Shown piece after piece: positions 46,592 through 55,958 of a stretch of DNA of 64,000 bases. The position numbers were made by a program, and so were the translations under genes. Position 1 is the stretch's first letter. Each line of letters starts with the position of its first letter. This DNA is from Hyphomonas oceanitis SCH89. Its GTDB lineage: Bacteria; Pseudomonadota; Alphaproteobacteria; Caulobacterales; Hyphomonadaceae. The stretch spans positions 46,280-110,279 of the forward strand of contig NZ_ARYL01000011.1 of NCBI RefSeq assembly GCF_000685295.1. Reading direction: 5' to 3'. A model generated the notes under the pieces. That model was not told where the DNA came from. It did not search any database and worked only from the letters and a program-made list of their open reading frames with translations.

Positions 46592-47584
46592 ATGAAGGCT
46601 GTACTGTCGAAAGAAGTGGGTGGCCCCGAAAAACTCGTGATCGAGGATGTGGCAATGCCGGAAGCCGGCAAGAACCAGGTCCTGATCGAGGTGAAAGCCT
46701 GTGGCGTGAACTTTCCCGATGTGCTGATCATTCAGGACCTGTACCAGTTCAAACCCCCGCGTCCGTTCAGCCCCGGCGGCGAGATTGCCGGTGTGGTCAA
46801 GGCGGTCGGCGAGGGCGTGACCCATGTGAAACCGGGGGACCGGGTTCTGGCATCATGCGGAAATGGCGGCATGGCTGAATATGTCGTCGCCTCGGCGCAC
46901 GGCACGATGGCCATTCCAGATGGCATGCCGTTCGAGGAAGCGGCCGCTTTCCTGATGACCTATGGCACCAGCTATTATGCCCTGAAGGACCGCGCCGACC
47001 CCAAAAAGGGCGAAAGCCTGCTCGTGCTGGGCGCGGCTGGCGGTGTCGGCATTGCAGCGGTCGAGCTTGGCAAGGCCATGGGCCTGACCGTGATCGCCGC
47101 CTGTTCGACGCAGGAAAAGGTGGATTTCTGCCTCTCCAAGGGCGCCGACAAGGGCATTGTCTATCCGACGGGCGATCTTGACCGCGCGCAGCAGAAACAG
47201 CTCTCCGACGATATCAAGGAAGCGGGCGGCGGCGGCGTGGATATCATCTATGACGCGGTCGGCGGCGACTATGCCGAGCCAAGCGTGCGGGCGATGAACT
47301 GGGAAGGGCGCTATCTCGTGATCGGCTTCCCGGCCGGCATCCCGAAAATCCCGCTGAACCTGACCCTGCTGAAAAGCTGCGACATTCGCGGCGTGTTCTG
47401 GGGTGCTGCGGTCGCGCGCGATCCGAAAGCCCATGCGCAGAACTGCGCCGAGATGTTCAAACTCTATGCCGACGGCAAGATCCGCCCGCACATTTCGAAC
47501 AGCTATCCGCTCGAAAAATCGGCTGACGCGATCCGCGAGCTGATGGACCGCAAGGCGATGGGCAAGGTCGTTGTGACGATCTAG
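46592..47584 (+). CDS. NADPH:quinone oxidoreductase family protein (MDR)
   Basis: The 330-aa product is a zinc-free medium-chain dehydrogenase/reductase: N-terminal GroES-like domain (VKACGVNFPDVLIIQDLYQ, PFSPGGEIAGVVKAVGEGV) and the nucleotide-binding motif LLVLGAAGGVGIAAVELGKAMG. It reduces quinones or related alpha,beta-unsaturated carbonyls in the family. A compact hairpin follows 14 nt after the stop. Confidence 0.92.
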   Translation: MKAVLSKEVGGPEKLVIEDVAMPEAGKNQVLIEVKACGVNFPDVLIIQDLYQFKPPRPFSPGGEIAGVVKAVGEGVTHVKPGDRVLASCGNGGMAEYVVASAHGTMAIPDGMPFEEAAAFLMTYGTSYYALKDRADPKKGESLLVLGAAGGVGIAAVELGKAMGLTVIAACSTQEKVDFCLSKGADKGIVYPTGDLDRAQQKQLSDDIKEAGGGGVDIIYDAVGGDYAEPSVRAMNWEGRYLVIGFPAGIPKIPLNLTLLKSCDIRGVFWGAAVARDPKAHAQNCAEMFKLYADGKIRPHISNSYPLEKSADAIRELMDRKAMGKVVVTI

Positions 47585-47598
47585 GCCGCACAAGTCGA

Positions 47599-47625
47599 GG
47601 GCCGGGCAAATGGATTGCCCGGCCC
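47599..47625. terminator. hairpin after the quinone oxidoreductase gene
   Basis: GGGCCGGGCAA at 47599-47609 pairs exactly with TTGCCCGGCCC at 47615-47625 around a 5-nt loop. There is no T tract, so terminator function is likely but not certain. Confidence 0.6.
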
Positions 47626-47696
47626 GCCACGGCTGCTGTGTAGTCCAAACTGTATATTATACGGAATATAATACCCCCTCTGGGCATAGCCCGTAT

Positions 47697-47990
47697 ATGA
47701 CTGATGTGCTCAATACCCCCACGACATCCACCGCCGATGCGCGGTCTGAAGGCCGCCAGCGCACGCTGAAGGCAGGCCGTATTGAGGTGAACGGGCACGC
47801 GAGCACGTTCGATTGCATGATCCGTGACATGTCGGAGCGTGGCGCGCGCCTTGTGCTAAAGGCTGTCTGGATTGCGCCGGAAAAGTTCGACCTGCTCGTA
47901 CTTAATCCAAATACCGGCAAGTCCGATCGTCATGCCTGCCTTACGGCATGGCAGAAGGGGACTGTAATCGGCGTTCGTTTTACAGACTGA
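47697..47990 (+). CDS. PilZ-domain protein 1
   Basis: The 97-aa product is a minimal PilZ domain with RQRTLKAGRIEVNG and RDMSERGARLVL, matching the RxxxR and D/NxSxxG motifs that bind cyclic di-GMP. An AT-rich stretch (47655-47675) just upstream is a plausible promoter. The next gene encodes a paralogue. The output partner is unknown. Confidence 0.86.
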   Translation: MTDVLNTPTTSTADARSEGRQRTLKAGRIEVNGHASTFDCMIRDMSERGARLVLKAVWIAPEKFDLLVLNPNTGKSDRHACLTAWQKGTVIGVRFTD

Positions 47991-48055
47991 GATTGTGCCC
48001 TGCTTTGGCGTACGCATAGCGTGATCCAACGGCTATTTAATGCCGTATATGTGGT

Positions 48056-48379
48056 ATGATACAGAATCATTCCTTCGAACATCGCGTTGAACGCCGGGCG
48101 CCGCGTCAAAGGACGCTCAAAGCCGGGCGTATTGCGATCAATGAGCTGACCAGCACATTTGAAGTGCTGATCCGTGACATGTCGCAAACCGGCGCGCGAC
48201 TAGTCATGTCTGACGTTTACCTGCTGCCCGAGTATTTCGATCTGATCGTCCTGAACCCGAACACGGGGCGGCGGTCGCGTACACATTGCCAGCTCGTGTG
48301 GCAAAAGGCGCTGGTCGTTGGGGTGAAATTCATACGCGATGACCTGCCGGTCAAACTCGTACCCGACCACCTCGGATAA
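48056..48379 (+). CDS. PilZ-domain protein 2
   Basis: The 107-aa product is a second minimal PilZ domain (RQRTLKAGRIAINELTSTFE, RDMSQTGARLVMSD, FDLIVLNPNTGRRSRTHC), 65 nt after the first and clearly paralogous to it. Both repeat the FDLLVLNPNTG/FDLIVLNPNTG segment. The RxxxR and DxSxxG motifs are intact, so cyclic di-GMP binding is expected. A bidirectional terminator follows. Confidence 0.86.
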   Translation: MIQNHSFEHRVERRAPRQRTLKAGRIAINELTSTFEVLIRDMSQTGARLVMSDVYLLPEYFDLIVLNPNTGRRSRTHCQLVWQKALVVGVKFIRDDLPVKLVPDHLG

Positions 48380-48382
48380 GAA

Positions 48383-48410
48383 AAACCCGCCGGATCGCTC
48401 CGGCGGGTTT
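48383..48410. terminator. bidirectional terminator between PilZ 2 and dnaK
   Basis: AAACCCGCCGGA at 48383-48394 pairs exactly with TCCGGCGGGTTT at 48399-48410 around TCGC. Read rightward it ends in TTTCTTC; read leftward it ends in TTTTTC, so it suits both converging transcripts. Confidence 0.9.
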
Positions 48411-48436
48411 CTTCATTCTGGGAGGACTAATCAGGT

Positions 48437-50341
48437 TTAGCTGTTCTTGCCGTCGACTTCTTCGAAGTCAGCGTCGACTACGTCGTCGCTGTCAGCGGCC
48501 GAGTCAGCCGCAGCATCCGCAGTAGCTTCCGCTTCCTGCTGGTTGGCATAGATCGCTTCGCCGAGCTTCATGGCAGCGGTCATCAGGGCCTGATGTTTGG
48601 CCTGGATGTCGCCGACATTGTCGCCCTCACGGGAGGCTTTCAGCTCTTCGATGGCTTTCTCGATTTCAGCTTTGACGTCAGCCGAGACCTTGTCCGCGTG
48701 CTCGACCACCTGCTTTTCAGTCTGGTGGATCAGCGCTTCGGAATTGTTCTTGGCTTCGACCAGTTCGCGGCGGGCTTTGTCAGCGCCGGCATTGGCTTCG
48801 GCGTCGGCCATCATTTTCTTGATGTCCTCGTCCGTCAGGCCGCCATCCGCCTGGATGGTGATCTGCTGTTCCTTGCCGGTGGCCTTGTCCTTGGCGGACA
48901 CGGACACGATGCCGTTGGCGTCGATGTCGAACGTGACCTCGATCTGTGGCAGGCCGCGCGGGGCAGGCGGGATGCCTTCAAGGTTGAACTGGCCAAGCTG
49001 CTTGTTGTCAGCCGCCATTTCGCGTTCGCCCTGAGCCACCTTGATGGTCACAGCGCCCTGATTGTCGTCAGCGGTCGAGAAGACCTGGCTTTTCTTGGTC
49101 GGGATCGTCGTGTTGCGGTCGATAAGACGCGTGAACACGCCGCCCAGCGTTTCGATGCCGAGCGAAAGCGGGGTCACGTCGAGCAGGACAACGTCTTTCA
49201 CGTCGCCTTGCAGCACGCCGCCCTGGATCGCAGCGCCGAGCGCCACGACTTCGTCCGGGTTCACGCCCTTGTGCGGCTCGCGGTTGAAGAACTTCTTCAC
49301 CGCTTCCTGCACGGCCGGCATACGCGTCATGCCGCCGACGAGAACGACTTCGTCAATGTCGGCTGCTGTCTTGCCAGCGTCTTTCAGGGCTTTCTGGCAC
49401 GGGTCGATCGTGCGCTTGACGAGGTCTTCGACAAGGCTTTCGAGCTTGGCGCGTGTCAGCTTGATGTTGAGGTGTTTCGGGCCTGTGGCGTCGGCCGTGA
49501 TGAAGGGAAGGTTCACTTCGTACTGGCTGGCAGACGAAAGTTCCTTTTTGGCCTTCTCGGCTTCTTCCTTGAGACGCTGGAGGGCCAGCTTGTCGGCCTT
49601 CAGGTCGATGCCCTGTTCTTTCTTGAACTCGGTTGCGAGGAAGTCGACGATGCGAAGGTCGAAGTCTTCACCACCGAGGAACGTGTCGCCATTGGTCGAC
49701 AGCACTTCAAACACGCCATCACCGATTTCGAGCAGCGAGACGTCGAATGTACCACCACCAAGGTCATAGACGGCGATTGTCTTGTTCTCGCCCTTGTCGA
49801 GACCGTAGGCGAGCGCAGCAGCGGTTGGCTCGTTGATGATGCGCAGCACTTCGAGGCCGGCAATCTTGCCTGCATCTTTCGTCGCCTGGCGCTGGGCGTC
49901 GTTGAAGTAGGCCGGAACGGTGATCACGGCCTGCGTAACGGTCGAGCCAAGGTAATCCTCGGCCGTTTCCTTCATCTTGGTGAGAATGAAGGCGGAGATT
50001 TCTTGCGGGGAATAGTCCTGGTCGCGGCCTTTGACCCATGCGTCACCTGCCTTGCCCTCGACGATGCCGAAGGGGGACATGGCCTTGTCCTTCTGGGCAG
50101 TCGGGTCGTTATAGGTGCGGCCGATCAGGCGCTTGATGGCGTAATAGGTGAAGTCCGGGTTGGTGACGGCCTGGCGTTTGGCTGGCTGGCCGATCAGGCG
50201 TTCGCCGCTTTCCGTGAAGGCAACAACGGAGGGCGTTGTGCGTGCGCCTTCAGCGTTCTCGATGACTTTCGCGGTGCCACCTTCCATGACGGCGACGCAG
50301 GAGTTCGTGGTCCCAAGGTCAATACCGATAATCTTGCTCAT
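48437..50341 (-). CDS. dnaK: chaperone DnaK (Hsp70)
   Basis: DnaK is the ATP-dependent Hsp70 chaperone that works with DnaJ and GrpE. The 634-aa product starts [19 protein letters not shown], has [49 protein letters not shown] and [17 protein letters not shown], and ends with the conserved [12 protein letters not shown] tail. No dnaJ follows: the gene is converged upon by the PilZ genes. grpE and hrcA lie about 4 kb upstream on the same strand. Confidence 0.98.
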   Translation of the reverse strand: MSKIIGIDLGTTNSCVAVMEGGTAKVIENAEGARTTPSVVAFTESGERLIGQPAKRQAVTNPDFTYYAIKRLIGRTYNDPTAQKDKAMSPFGIVEGKAGDAWVKGRDQDYSPQEISAFILTKMKETAEDYLGSTVTQAVITVPAYFNDAQRQATKDAGKIAGLEVLRIINEPTAAALAYGLDKGENKTIAVYDLGGGTFDVSLLEIGDGVFEVLSTNGDTFLGGEDFDLRIVDFLATEFKKEQGIDLKADKLALQRLKEEAEKAKKELSSASQYEVNLPFITADATGPKHLNIKLTRAKLESLVEDLVKRTIDPCQKALKDAGKTAADIDEVVLVGGMTRMPAVQEAVKKFFNREPHKGVNPDEVVALGAAIQGGVLQGDVKDVVLLDVTPLSLGIETLGGVFTRLIDRNTTIPTKKSQVFSTADDNQGAVTIKVAQGEREMAADNKQLGQFNLEGIPPAPRGLPQIEVTFDIDANGIVSVSAKDKATGKEQQITIQADGGLTDEDIKKMMADAEANAGADKARRELVEAKNNSEALIHQTEKQVVEHADKVSADVKAEIEKAIEELKASREGDNVGDIQAKHQALMTAAMKLGEAIYANQQEAEATADAAADSAADSDDVVDADFEEVDGKNS

Positions 50342-50481
50342 AGTTCAGGTCTCTCTTCAGTTAGCCGCCACGGGCCGTGTTTGGGTTCGGTCTGCTCAGC
50401 AGCCCCGGAAGCCAGTGGCTCTCAAGGGTTCATATGAGGTGGCGAGGCCGGAGTTTAAAGCCGTTCGCCTGTTCAGGTGCG

Positions 50482-50511
50482 ATATGGTGAGCCACGATCC
50501 CCGCTCAAGGG
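50482..50511 (-). promoter_or_regulatory. possible heat-shock (sigma-32 type) promoter of dnaK
   Basis: On the minus strand CCTTGAG (ending at 50504) is followed after 14 nt by CACCATAT (50489-50482), resembling the sigma-32 -35 CTTGA and -10 CCCCATAT elements. It lies about 140 nt upstream of the dnaK start. No CIRCE element is visible in the 50342-50687 gap, which otherwise holds only unassigned sequence. Confidence 0.4.
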
Positions 50512-50687
50512 GTAAAGACGCGCTTTTACACGCGGTTTAACCTGTATCAACACCCCCGGGCAGGCCCATTTGGCGGGGATTACCGATTTGACACGCAGGG
50601 CGCGCAAACTCTGAAGGTGCGTATGGTTGCCTCACCGGTCCGGGGAACCCATGTCTTGCAGGTAAAATCAGCAGGAAAGACGCCCCC

Positions 50688-51779
50688 ATGATCTATTCGA
50701 AACTCGGACGTACGGGACTTGTCGTCTCGCGCATTTGCCTCGGCACGATGACATTTGGCGGCGAAGGGGGGATCTGGAAGTTCATCGGCAAGCAGCAGCA
50801 GGACGAGGCCGACGCGCTGGTGCGGACCGCCTTTGACGCGGGCGTGAACTTCTTTGATACGGCGGATGTCTATTCCGCCGGCGTCTCCGAACGGATGCTG
50901 GGCCAGGCGATCCGCAACAATAACCTGCCGCGCGACGAGATCGTCGTCGCCACCAAAGTTTTTGGCCGGGTGTCCATGGTTGTGCCGGAAGACGCCTCGG
51001 ACGCTGAAAAGGCCGAGGCCGAGCGCCGCGAGAACAAGGCGCGCAATATTTCAGGCCTGTCGCGCAAGCATATCATGGACAGCGTGGACGCGAGCCTTGA
51101 ACGGCTCGGGCTCGACTATATCGATCTCTATCAGGTGCATGGCACCGATCCGCTGACGCCCATCGAGGAGACGGTGGAGGCGCTGGACCTGCTCGTGCGC
51201 CACAACAAGGTGCGCTATGTGGGCCTCTGCAACATGCCGGCCTGGCTGATCATGAAGGCGATTGCCTATGCCCGCGAGAAGGGCCTGCACCGGTTCGAGA
51301 GCTGCCAGATGTATTATTCCATCGCCGGGCGCGAGCTTGAGCGCGAAGTCGTGCCGCTGGCGAAGGATCAGGAGCTGGCCATCCTGCCATGGAGCCCGCT
51401 GGCTGGCGGTTTTCTCTCCGGCAAGTTCAGCCGTGATGGCGGCGGCCCCAACGATGCGCGCCGCACGGTGTTCGACTTCCCGCCCGTCGACAAGGACAAG
51501 GGCTTTGACATTATTGACGTGATGCGCCCGATGGCGGAGTCGCGCGGCGTCAGCGTGGCGCAGGTCTCCCTCGCCTGGCTGCTGCACCAGAAACACGTTA
51601 CCAGTGTCATCATCGGCGCCCGCACAGCCGAGCAGCTGACCGACAACCTTGCGAGTATCGACGTGAAATTCTCTGATGAAGAACTGGCAAAGCTCGACGA
51701 GATATCGGCGCTGACGCCTGAATATCCGGGCTGGATGGTGGACCGGCAGGGCAATGACCGCCGCAGCCAGGTTTCGTAG
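50688..51779 (+). CDS. aldo/keto reductase
   Basis: The 363-aa product belongs to the YajO/AKR-like group: GRTGLVVSRICLGTMTFGG, catalytic Asp and Tyr in GVNFFDTADVYSAGVSERML, Lys in VVATKVFG, His in LDYIDLYQVHG and the NADPH-binding tail TSVIIGARTAEQLTDNL. The overall length is longer than the typical 320-330 aa. It is followed 4 nt later by a PP2C-like gene, so the two are probably cotranscribed. Confidence 0.93.
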   Translation: MIYSKLGRTGLVVSRICLGTMTFGGEGGIWKFIGKQQQDEADALVRTAFDAGVNFFDTADVYSAGVSERMLGQAIRNNNLPRDEIVVATKVFGRVSMVVPEDASDAEKAEAERRENKARNISGLSRKHIMDSVDASLERLGLDYIDLYQVHGTDPLTPIEETVEALDLLVRHNKVRYVGLCNMPAWLIMKAIAYAREKGLHRFESCQMYYSIAGRELEREVVPLAKDQELAILPWSPLAGGFLSGKFSRDGGGPNDARRTVFDFPPVDKDKGFDIIDVMRPMAESRGVSVAQVSLAWLLHQKHVTSVIIGARTAEQLTDNLASIDVKFSDEELAKLDEISALTPEYPGWMVDRQGNDRRSQVS

Positions 51780-51783
51780 CGCC

Positions 51784-52608
51784 ATGCAGCTCACCATTCT
51801 CGACACCGTCAATGATCCCGGCACGCCGGGCAAAACCGGTGACGACCGGGTGGGCTTCGACGCGTCCGCTGGCACCGCGTGGGTCCTGGACGGGGCCACC
51901 GACGTGACTGATCTGAGGCCGTTCAACCGGGCTGAAAGCGGCGCCGCATGGGTGGCGCAGGCCCTGAGTGACCGGCTGATCATCGCGCCCCATGAAGGCG
52001 AGACGGTTGAGGCGTATTTCGAGCATGTCCTGACGGATGTGCGTCAGCGCGCAATCAAGGAAACGCGCCTGCCGCTCGACAGCCTGCCGGGCGAGGCGCT
52101 GCCCATCGCGTCGGGCATGTGGATGCGCCTTGAGGGCGACACGGCCACGTTCGCTTGGCTGGGTGACTGTATGGGCTTCCATCAGCGTGGCAGTGTGGTC
52201 ACCGTGATCGGCTCGCCGGACAAGGCGGATGACGAGACGGATGTGGCGCGAACGCTGCTGGCGGGCACGCATGAGGCGAAGATGGCTCATTTGCAGGCGG
52301 CGCGGCGCCGATCGAATGAACAGGCCACGGGCTTCGGCCTTGATCCGCGCGCGGCGACGAACCTGCAGACGCAGGTGATGACGCTGCAGGCGGGCGACCG
52401 GATATGCCTGATGAGCGACGGGCTCTACCGGCTTGTCTCGCCCTATCAGACGCACACGCCGGAAGACTTCATGGCGCTTGTCGCGGAAGACGGTCTGGGC
52501 GCGGCGATCACGAGCCTTCGGGCATTCGAGAGCACACCGGACCGCGACATGCCGCGCCTCAAGGCGCGCGATGATTCCTGCGGGGTCTATGTAGAGATCA
52601 AGGCCTGA
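51784..52608 (+). CDS. PP2C-like protein phosphatase
   Basis: The 274-aa product has metal-coordinating acidic motifs of the PPM/PP2C fold: GDDRVGFD near the start, WVLDGATDV, FAWLGDCMGF, CLMSDGLYRLV and ARDDSCGVYV at the end. It lacks a membrane segment or sensor domain. The target is unknown; the only Hanks-type kinase in the window is 30 kb away and is not obviously linked. Confidence 0.85.
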   Translation: MQLTILDTVNDPGTPGKTGDDRVGFDASAGTAWVLDGATDVTDLRPFNRAESGAAWVAQALSDRLIIAPHEGETVEAYFEHVLTDVRQRAIKETRLPLDSLPGEALPIASGMWMRLEGDTATFAWLGDCMGFHQRGSVVTVIGSPDKADDETDVARTLLAGTHEAKMAHLQAARRRSNEQATGFGLDPRAATNLQTQVMTLQAGDRICLMSDGLYRLVSPYQTHTPEDFMALVAEDGLGAAITSLRAFESTPDRDMPRLKARDDSCGVYVEIKA

Positions 52609-52702
52609 GACCCGGCGGGGCTGGTCTCGCCCGCCCGACACCGGCATAGTGAGCGGACTGCCCGCAAGATGGCAGGCCACAAACTTCAGGGGGAGATTCC
52701 AC

Positions 52703-53545
52703 ATGATGCGCTATCTGACATTGCCCGCTTTCGCGCTTCTCGCTGCCTGCGCCACGCCGACCGCCGAGGTCGCCGCTGTGCCGACGCTCGAAAAGCTCTG
52801 GGTCGCAGAGAATTTCGCGGCGCCCGAGAGCGTGGCTCTCGCGCCGGATGGCAATTATCTCGTGTCGAATGTCGGCATGGGGGAAGGCGGCGCCAAGGAT
52901 GGCGACGGGTTCATCTCGAAAATCTCGCCCGATGGAAAGCTTATCGAGCGCTATTGGGGCGCAAAGCTCAATGGCCCCAAAGGCATCGTGGTCGCGGATG
53001 GCAAGGTCTACACAGCCGACATTGACGCGGTCATGGTGTTCGATGTCGACAAGGGCGGGCTTGGCGAGAAGATCCCCGTCGAAGGCGCGGCCTTCCTGAA
53101 CGACATCACGGCATGGCAGGGCGACATCTATGTCTCCGATTCCCGTCAGGCCCGCATCTATCGCATCCGCGATGGCGTCGCGTCGGTCTGGCTGGAAGAC
53201 GAGCGCCTGGCCGGCATCAATGGCGTGCTCGGGGATGGCGAGCGTATGCTTGTGTCGACCATGACAACGGGCTCGCTGCTGAGTGTGACGCCTGAGGGCG
53301 CGATCACCGAGATCGCCAGTGGCATGACAAATGGCGACGGCATCGGCATCGTGCCGGGCGGCGGCTACCTCGTCTCATCCTGGAGCGGACAGATCCACTA
53401 TGTCGGCGAAGACGGCGCGGTGACCAAGCTGCTCGACACGAGCGAAGAAGGCATCCAGCAGAGCGACCTCACCGAATTCGGCGACGTGGTCATCGTCCCG
53501 AACTGGACGCCGGGAACAGTTACGGCGTGGAAAGTTGTCCGTTAG
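52703..53545 (+). CDS. SMP-30/gluconolactonase-like beta-propeller lipoprotein
   Basis: The 280-aa product has a lipobox (ALLAAC) and a six-bladed propeller pattern: APESVALAPDGNYLVSNVG, GPKGIVVADGKVYTADI, FLNDITAWQGDIYVSDS, LAGINGVLGDGERMLVSTM and DGIGIVPGGGYLVSSW. The Asp/Asn pair at the blade ends fits the metal site of SMP-30-type lactonases. The ATG at 52703 follows an AGGGGGAG site. The substrate is unknown. It converges on the next gene, overlapping by 26 nt. Confidence 0.86.
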   Translation: MMRYLTLPAFALLAACATPTAEVAAVPTLEKLWVAENFAAPESVALAPDGNYLVSNVGMGEGGAKDGDGFISKISPDGKLIERYWGAKLNGPKGIVVADGKVYTADIDAVMVFDVDKGGLGEKIPVEGAAFLNDITAWQGDIYVSDSRQARIYRIRDGVASVWLEDERLAGINGVLGDGERMLVSTMTTGSLLSVTPEGAITEIASGMTNGDGIGIVPGGGYLVSSWSGQIHYVGEDGAVTKLLDTSEEGIQQSDLTEFGDVVIVPNWTPGTVTAWKVVR

Positions 53546-54086
53546 TCAGAGGGTGTTTTCGACGAAACACGATCAAGCGCGCAACGACTGCGCCGGCAAG
53601 TGCTGCGGGCAATCCGAAAACAATCGCAATACCTAAAAACAAGATTAGAAGGCCGGGCGCGGTGCTGAATGCCAACGGGCTCGCAAGGACAATAAAAAAT
53701 ACGCTCACCAGCAGCCACATCTTGAGCGATAGCAAAATCAAGTACTTGGACGAATAAGCGCTCCGCCCACGGGCGAGTTCGGTTCCCAGTAAGGCTGCGA
53801 TAGCACTCGGAAATGAGACGAACCAAAATACGGTCCACGGCGAGACTTCCCCGTCGATCATGAAGAAGACGACCCATATGAGTATTGTCGGGTTCAACGG
53901 CCCTGCCATGAGCCAGGCAAGCCATATTCTGGGATAGGCTGGCGCGGCAATTCGCAAAGTGTCCGATTGTGATGGTCCGGAAACTGAGCGGCTCCTTGCC
54001 GTTGCCGCCTCGCGATTCAACAACGGCCTCGGTATCTCGCGAACGGGCTGCTCCACAGCTTGCGGTGTCTCGTCGTCATTGGACAT
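53520..54086 (-). CDS. hypothetical membrane protein
   Basis: The 188-aa product has a charged N-terminal 45 residues (MSNDDETPQAVEQPVREIP) followed by four predicted helices (AWLMAGPLNPTILIWVVFFMI, VFWFVSFPSAIAALLGTEL, MWLLVSVFFIVLASPLAF, LILFLGIAIVFGLPAALAGAVV). GC content is lower than its neighbours, which hints at transfer. I do not recognise the family. Confidence 0.7.
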   Translation of the reverse strand: MSNDDETPQAVEQPVREIPRPLLNREAATARSRSVSGPSQSDTLRIAAPAYPRIWLAWLMAGPLNPTILIWVVFFMIDGEVSPWTVFWFVSFPSAIAALLGTELARGRSAYSSKYLILLSLKMWLLVSVFFIVLASPLAFSTAPGLLILFLGIAIVFGLPAALAGAVVARLIVFRRKHPLTNGQLSTP

Positions 54087-54146
54087 ACTTCAGGTTTACG
54101 CTCCGGTTGAGAGCGAGCCTATATGTCACAACGTCACGTTGATAGT

Positions 54147-54779
54147 TTAGTTCGCCCCACCAGCGCTGACGGCCACCATAGCGGCCCGGAGCGTGCGTTC
54201 GCCGATTTTCCAGCCGGGCTGGAAGACTGAGGCGATCGTGCCGGAAGGCTGGTCTGACGGGATTTGCGCGACGGCCTGGTGCAGGTTCGGGTCGAACACG
54301 GCGCCGGGGGCGGCGTCGATCGGCTTGACGCCATGACGGCCGAGCGCGGTTTCCAGTTCCTTCGCCGTCATCTCGATGCCGCTGAGCAGGTTATTGCCGG
54401 CGTCGGAAAGGTTGGCGCGGTCTTCATCGGGCAGGGCGGCGAGGGCGCGGGCGAGATTGTCCGACACGCTGAGCAGGTCGCCGGCAAAGCGTTCGATGGC
54501 ATAGACGCGGGCTTCGGAAATCTGGCGTTCGGCGCGCTTGCGCGTATTGTCGAGGTCGGCGAGCGTGCGCAGCAGCTGTTCGCGCAGTTCGTCCTTCTCG
54601 ATTTTCAGGCGCATGGCTTCCTGTTCCGGCGAAATCTCTGCGTCGGCTTCGGCTTCCATTGTTTCAGCGGCCTGCGCTCGTGCATTTTTCAGCATGGCAT
54701 CAGCGGCCGCCTTGAGGTCAGCCTTCGAGGCGTTTGGATCGATGTCGGCGCTTTCGCCGTTCTTGGTCTCGTCGCTCAT
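54147..54779 (-). CDS. grpE: nucleotide exchange factor GrpE
   Basis: GrpE releases ADP from DnaK. The 210-aa product has a long charged coiled-coil region (EQEAMRLKIEKDELREQLLRT), the RTLADLDNTRKRAERQISEA segment and the C-terminal beta domain with FDPNLHQAVAQI, VFQPGWKIGERTLRAAMVAVS. The ATG at 54779 overlaps the hrcA stop (TGATG), so the two are translationally coupled. Confidence 0.96.
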   Translation of the reverse strand: MSDETKNGESADIDPNASKADLKAAADAMLKNARAQAAETMEAEADAEISPEQEAMRLKIEKDELREQLLRTLADLDNTRKRAERQISEARVYAIERFAGDLLSVSDNLARALAALPDEDRANLSDAGNNLLSGIEMTAKELETALGRHGVKPIDAAPGAVFDPNLHQAVAQIPSDQPSGTIASVFQPGWKIGERTLRAAMVAVSAGGAN

Positions 54780-55867
54780 CACTTCCCATCCTTCGTGCGC
54801 CGGGCGGCGAGGATTTCGCCGATCACCTTCGCGGTATAATCCACCATCGGTATCACGCGGGCATAGTTCAGCCTTGTGGGGCCGATGACGCCCAGCGCGC
54901 CGATGACATGTTTTGCGCCTCCCATATAGGGGGCAACGATGACACTTGAACCCGAAAGCGGAAAAAGCTGGTTCTCTGCGCCAATAAACAGGCGAACCCC
55001 ATCGGCTTCGCGTGTCGTATCGAGGATATCGAGCAGGGACTGCTGCCGTTCAAGCTCGTTGAACAGCTGGCGCACACGGTCAAGGTCGCCGGCGGCCTTG
55101 GCATCTTCCAGCAGGTTGGCGCGCCCGCGTATGATCAGCGACCGGCCCCGGCCCGGCGAGTCCCCGCTCCATTGGGCGAGCCCTTCCTCCACGAGCGATG
55201 ACGCGGCCGCATCAAGTGCAGCCCTGTGCGAGCGGATTTCTTCGCGTACATCCACGGCCGCCTCGGCCAGTGTGCGGCCCTTGAGGCGCGTGGAGAGATA
55301 GTTTCCCGCCTCGATCAGCGTCGTGGCGGGCAGGCCTTCAGGCACGCGCACAAGGCGGTTTTCAACATCGCCGTCTTCTGTCACCAGCACGCAGAGCGCA
55401 TCGCGGCCCGCCAGTGGCACGAATTCGACATGGCGCACAGGCGTATCGCGGGTGGGGGAGGCAACGAGGCCCGCCCCGCCGGTCAGGCCCGAGAGAATAC
55501 CCGAGGCCTCGCCCAACACGGCTTCAAGGTCGCTGCCTGCACTGCGCAACCGGTCCTCGATCTCGCGCTTGTCGCTGCCGGAAGGCTCGCCGATCTCGAG
55601 GAAGCCGTCGACGAAGAGGCGCAGGCCCCGGTGCGTCGGCGCGCGCCCGGCAGAAATATGCGGCGCGTCGAGCAGGCCAAGGTCCGTCAGGTCGGCCATG
55701 ACATTGCGGATCGAGGCCGGGGAGAGCGCAATGCCGCCCTTGGAGAGCGTGCGCGAGCCCACCGGCTCACCCGTCGACAGGTAGCCCTCGACAATCTCCT
55801 TGAAGATGTCGCGCGAGCGCTGGTCAAGGCGCTGCATCAGGGATTGGCTTTCGGGGGTCAGGACCAT
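54779..55867 (-). CDS. hrcA: heat-inducible transcription repressor HrcA
   Basis: HrcA represses groESL and related operons by binding CIRCE elements. The 362-aa product has an N-terminal winged helix ([39 protein letters not shown]), [20 protein letters not shown], a GAF-like middle and the C-terminal [33 protein letters not shown]. No CIRCE element is visible upstream of it, so its target may lie outside this window, for example groESL. Confidence 0.96.
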   Translation of the reverse strand: MVLTPESQSLMQRLDQRSRDIFKEIVEGYLSTGEPVGSRTLSKGGIALSPASIRNVMADLTDLGLLDAPHISAGRAPTHRGLRLFVDGFLEIGEPSGSDKREIEDRLRSAGSDLEAVLGEASGILSGLTGGAGLVASPTRDTPVRHVEFVPLAGRDALCVLVTEDGDVENRLVRVPEGLPATTLIEAGNYLSTRLKGRTLAEAAVDVREEIRSHRAALDAAASSLVEEGLAQWSGDSPGRGRSLIIRGRANLLEDAKAAGDLDRVRQLFNELERQQSLLDILDTTREADGVRLFIGAENQLFPLSGSSVIVAPYMGGAKHVIGALGVIGPTRLNYARVIPMVDYTAKVIGEILAARRTKDGK

Positions 55868-55958
55868 GTCTATTGATTAGGGGGCCGGGGGCCCCTGTAC
55901 AATAGGGGGTCAGACAGTGAGGCTCGTCTTGTCCTGCGGACGAAACAGGCCGGATGCC

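Noticed and set aside
48593..50437. 614-codon open frame on the plus strand
   Set aside because: It is antisense to dnaK, which is intact and fully conserved.
53801..53808. TAGCACTC, half of a CIRCE element
   Set aside because: No GAGTGCTAA partner follows at the right distance, and it lies inside a coding region.
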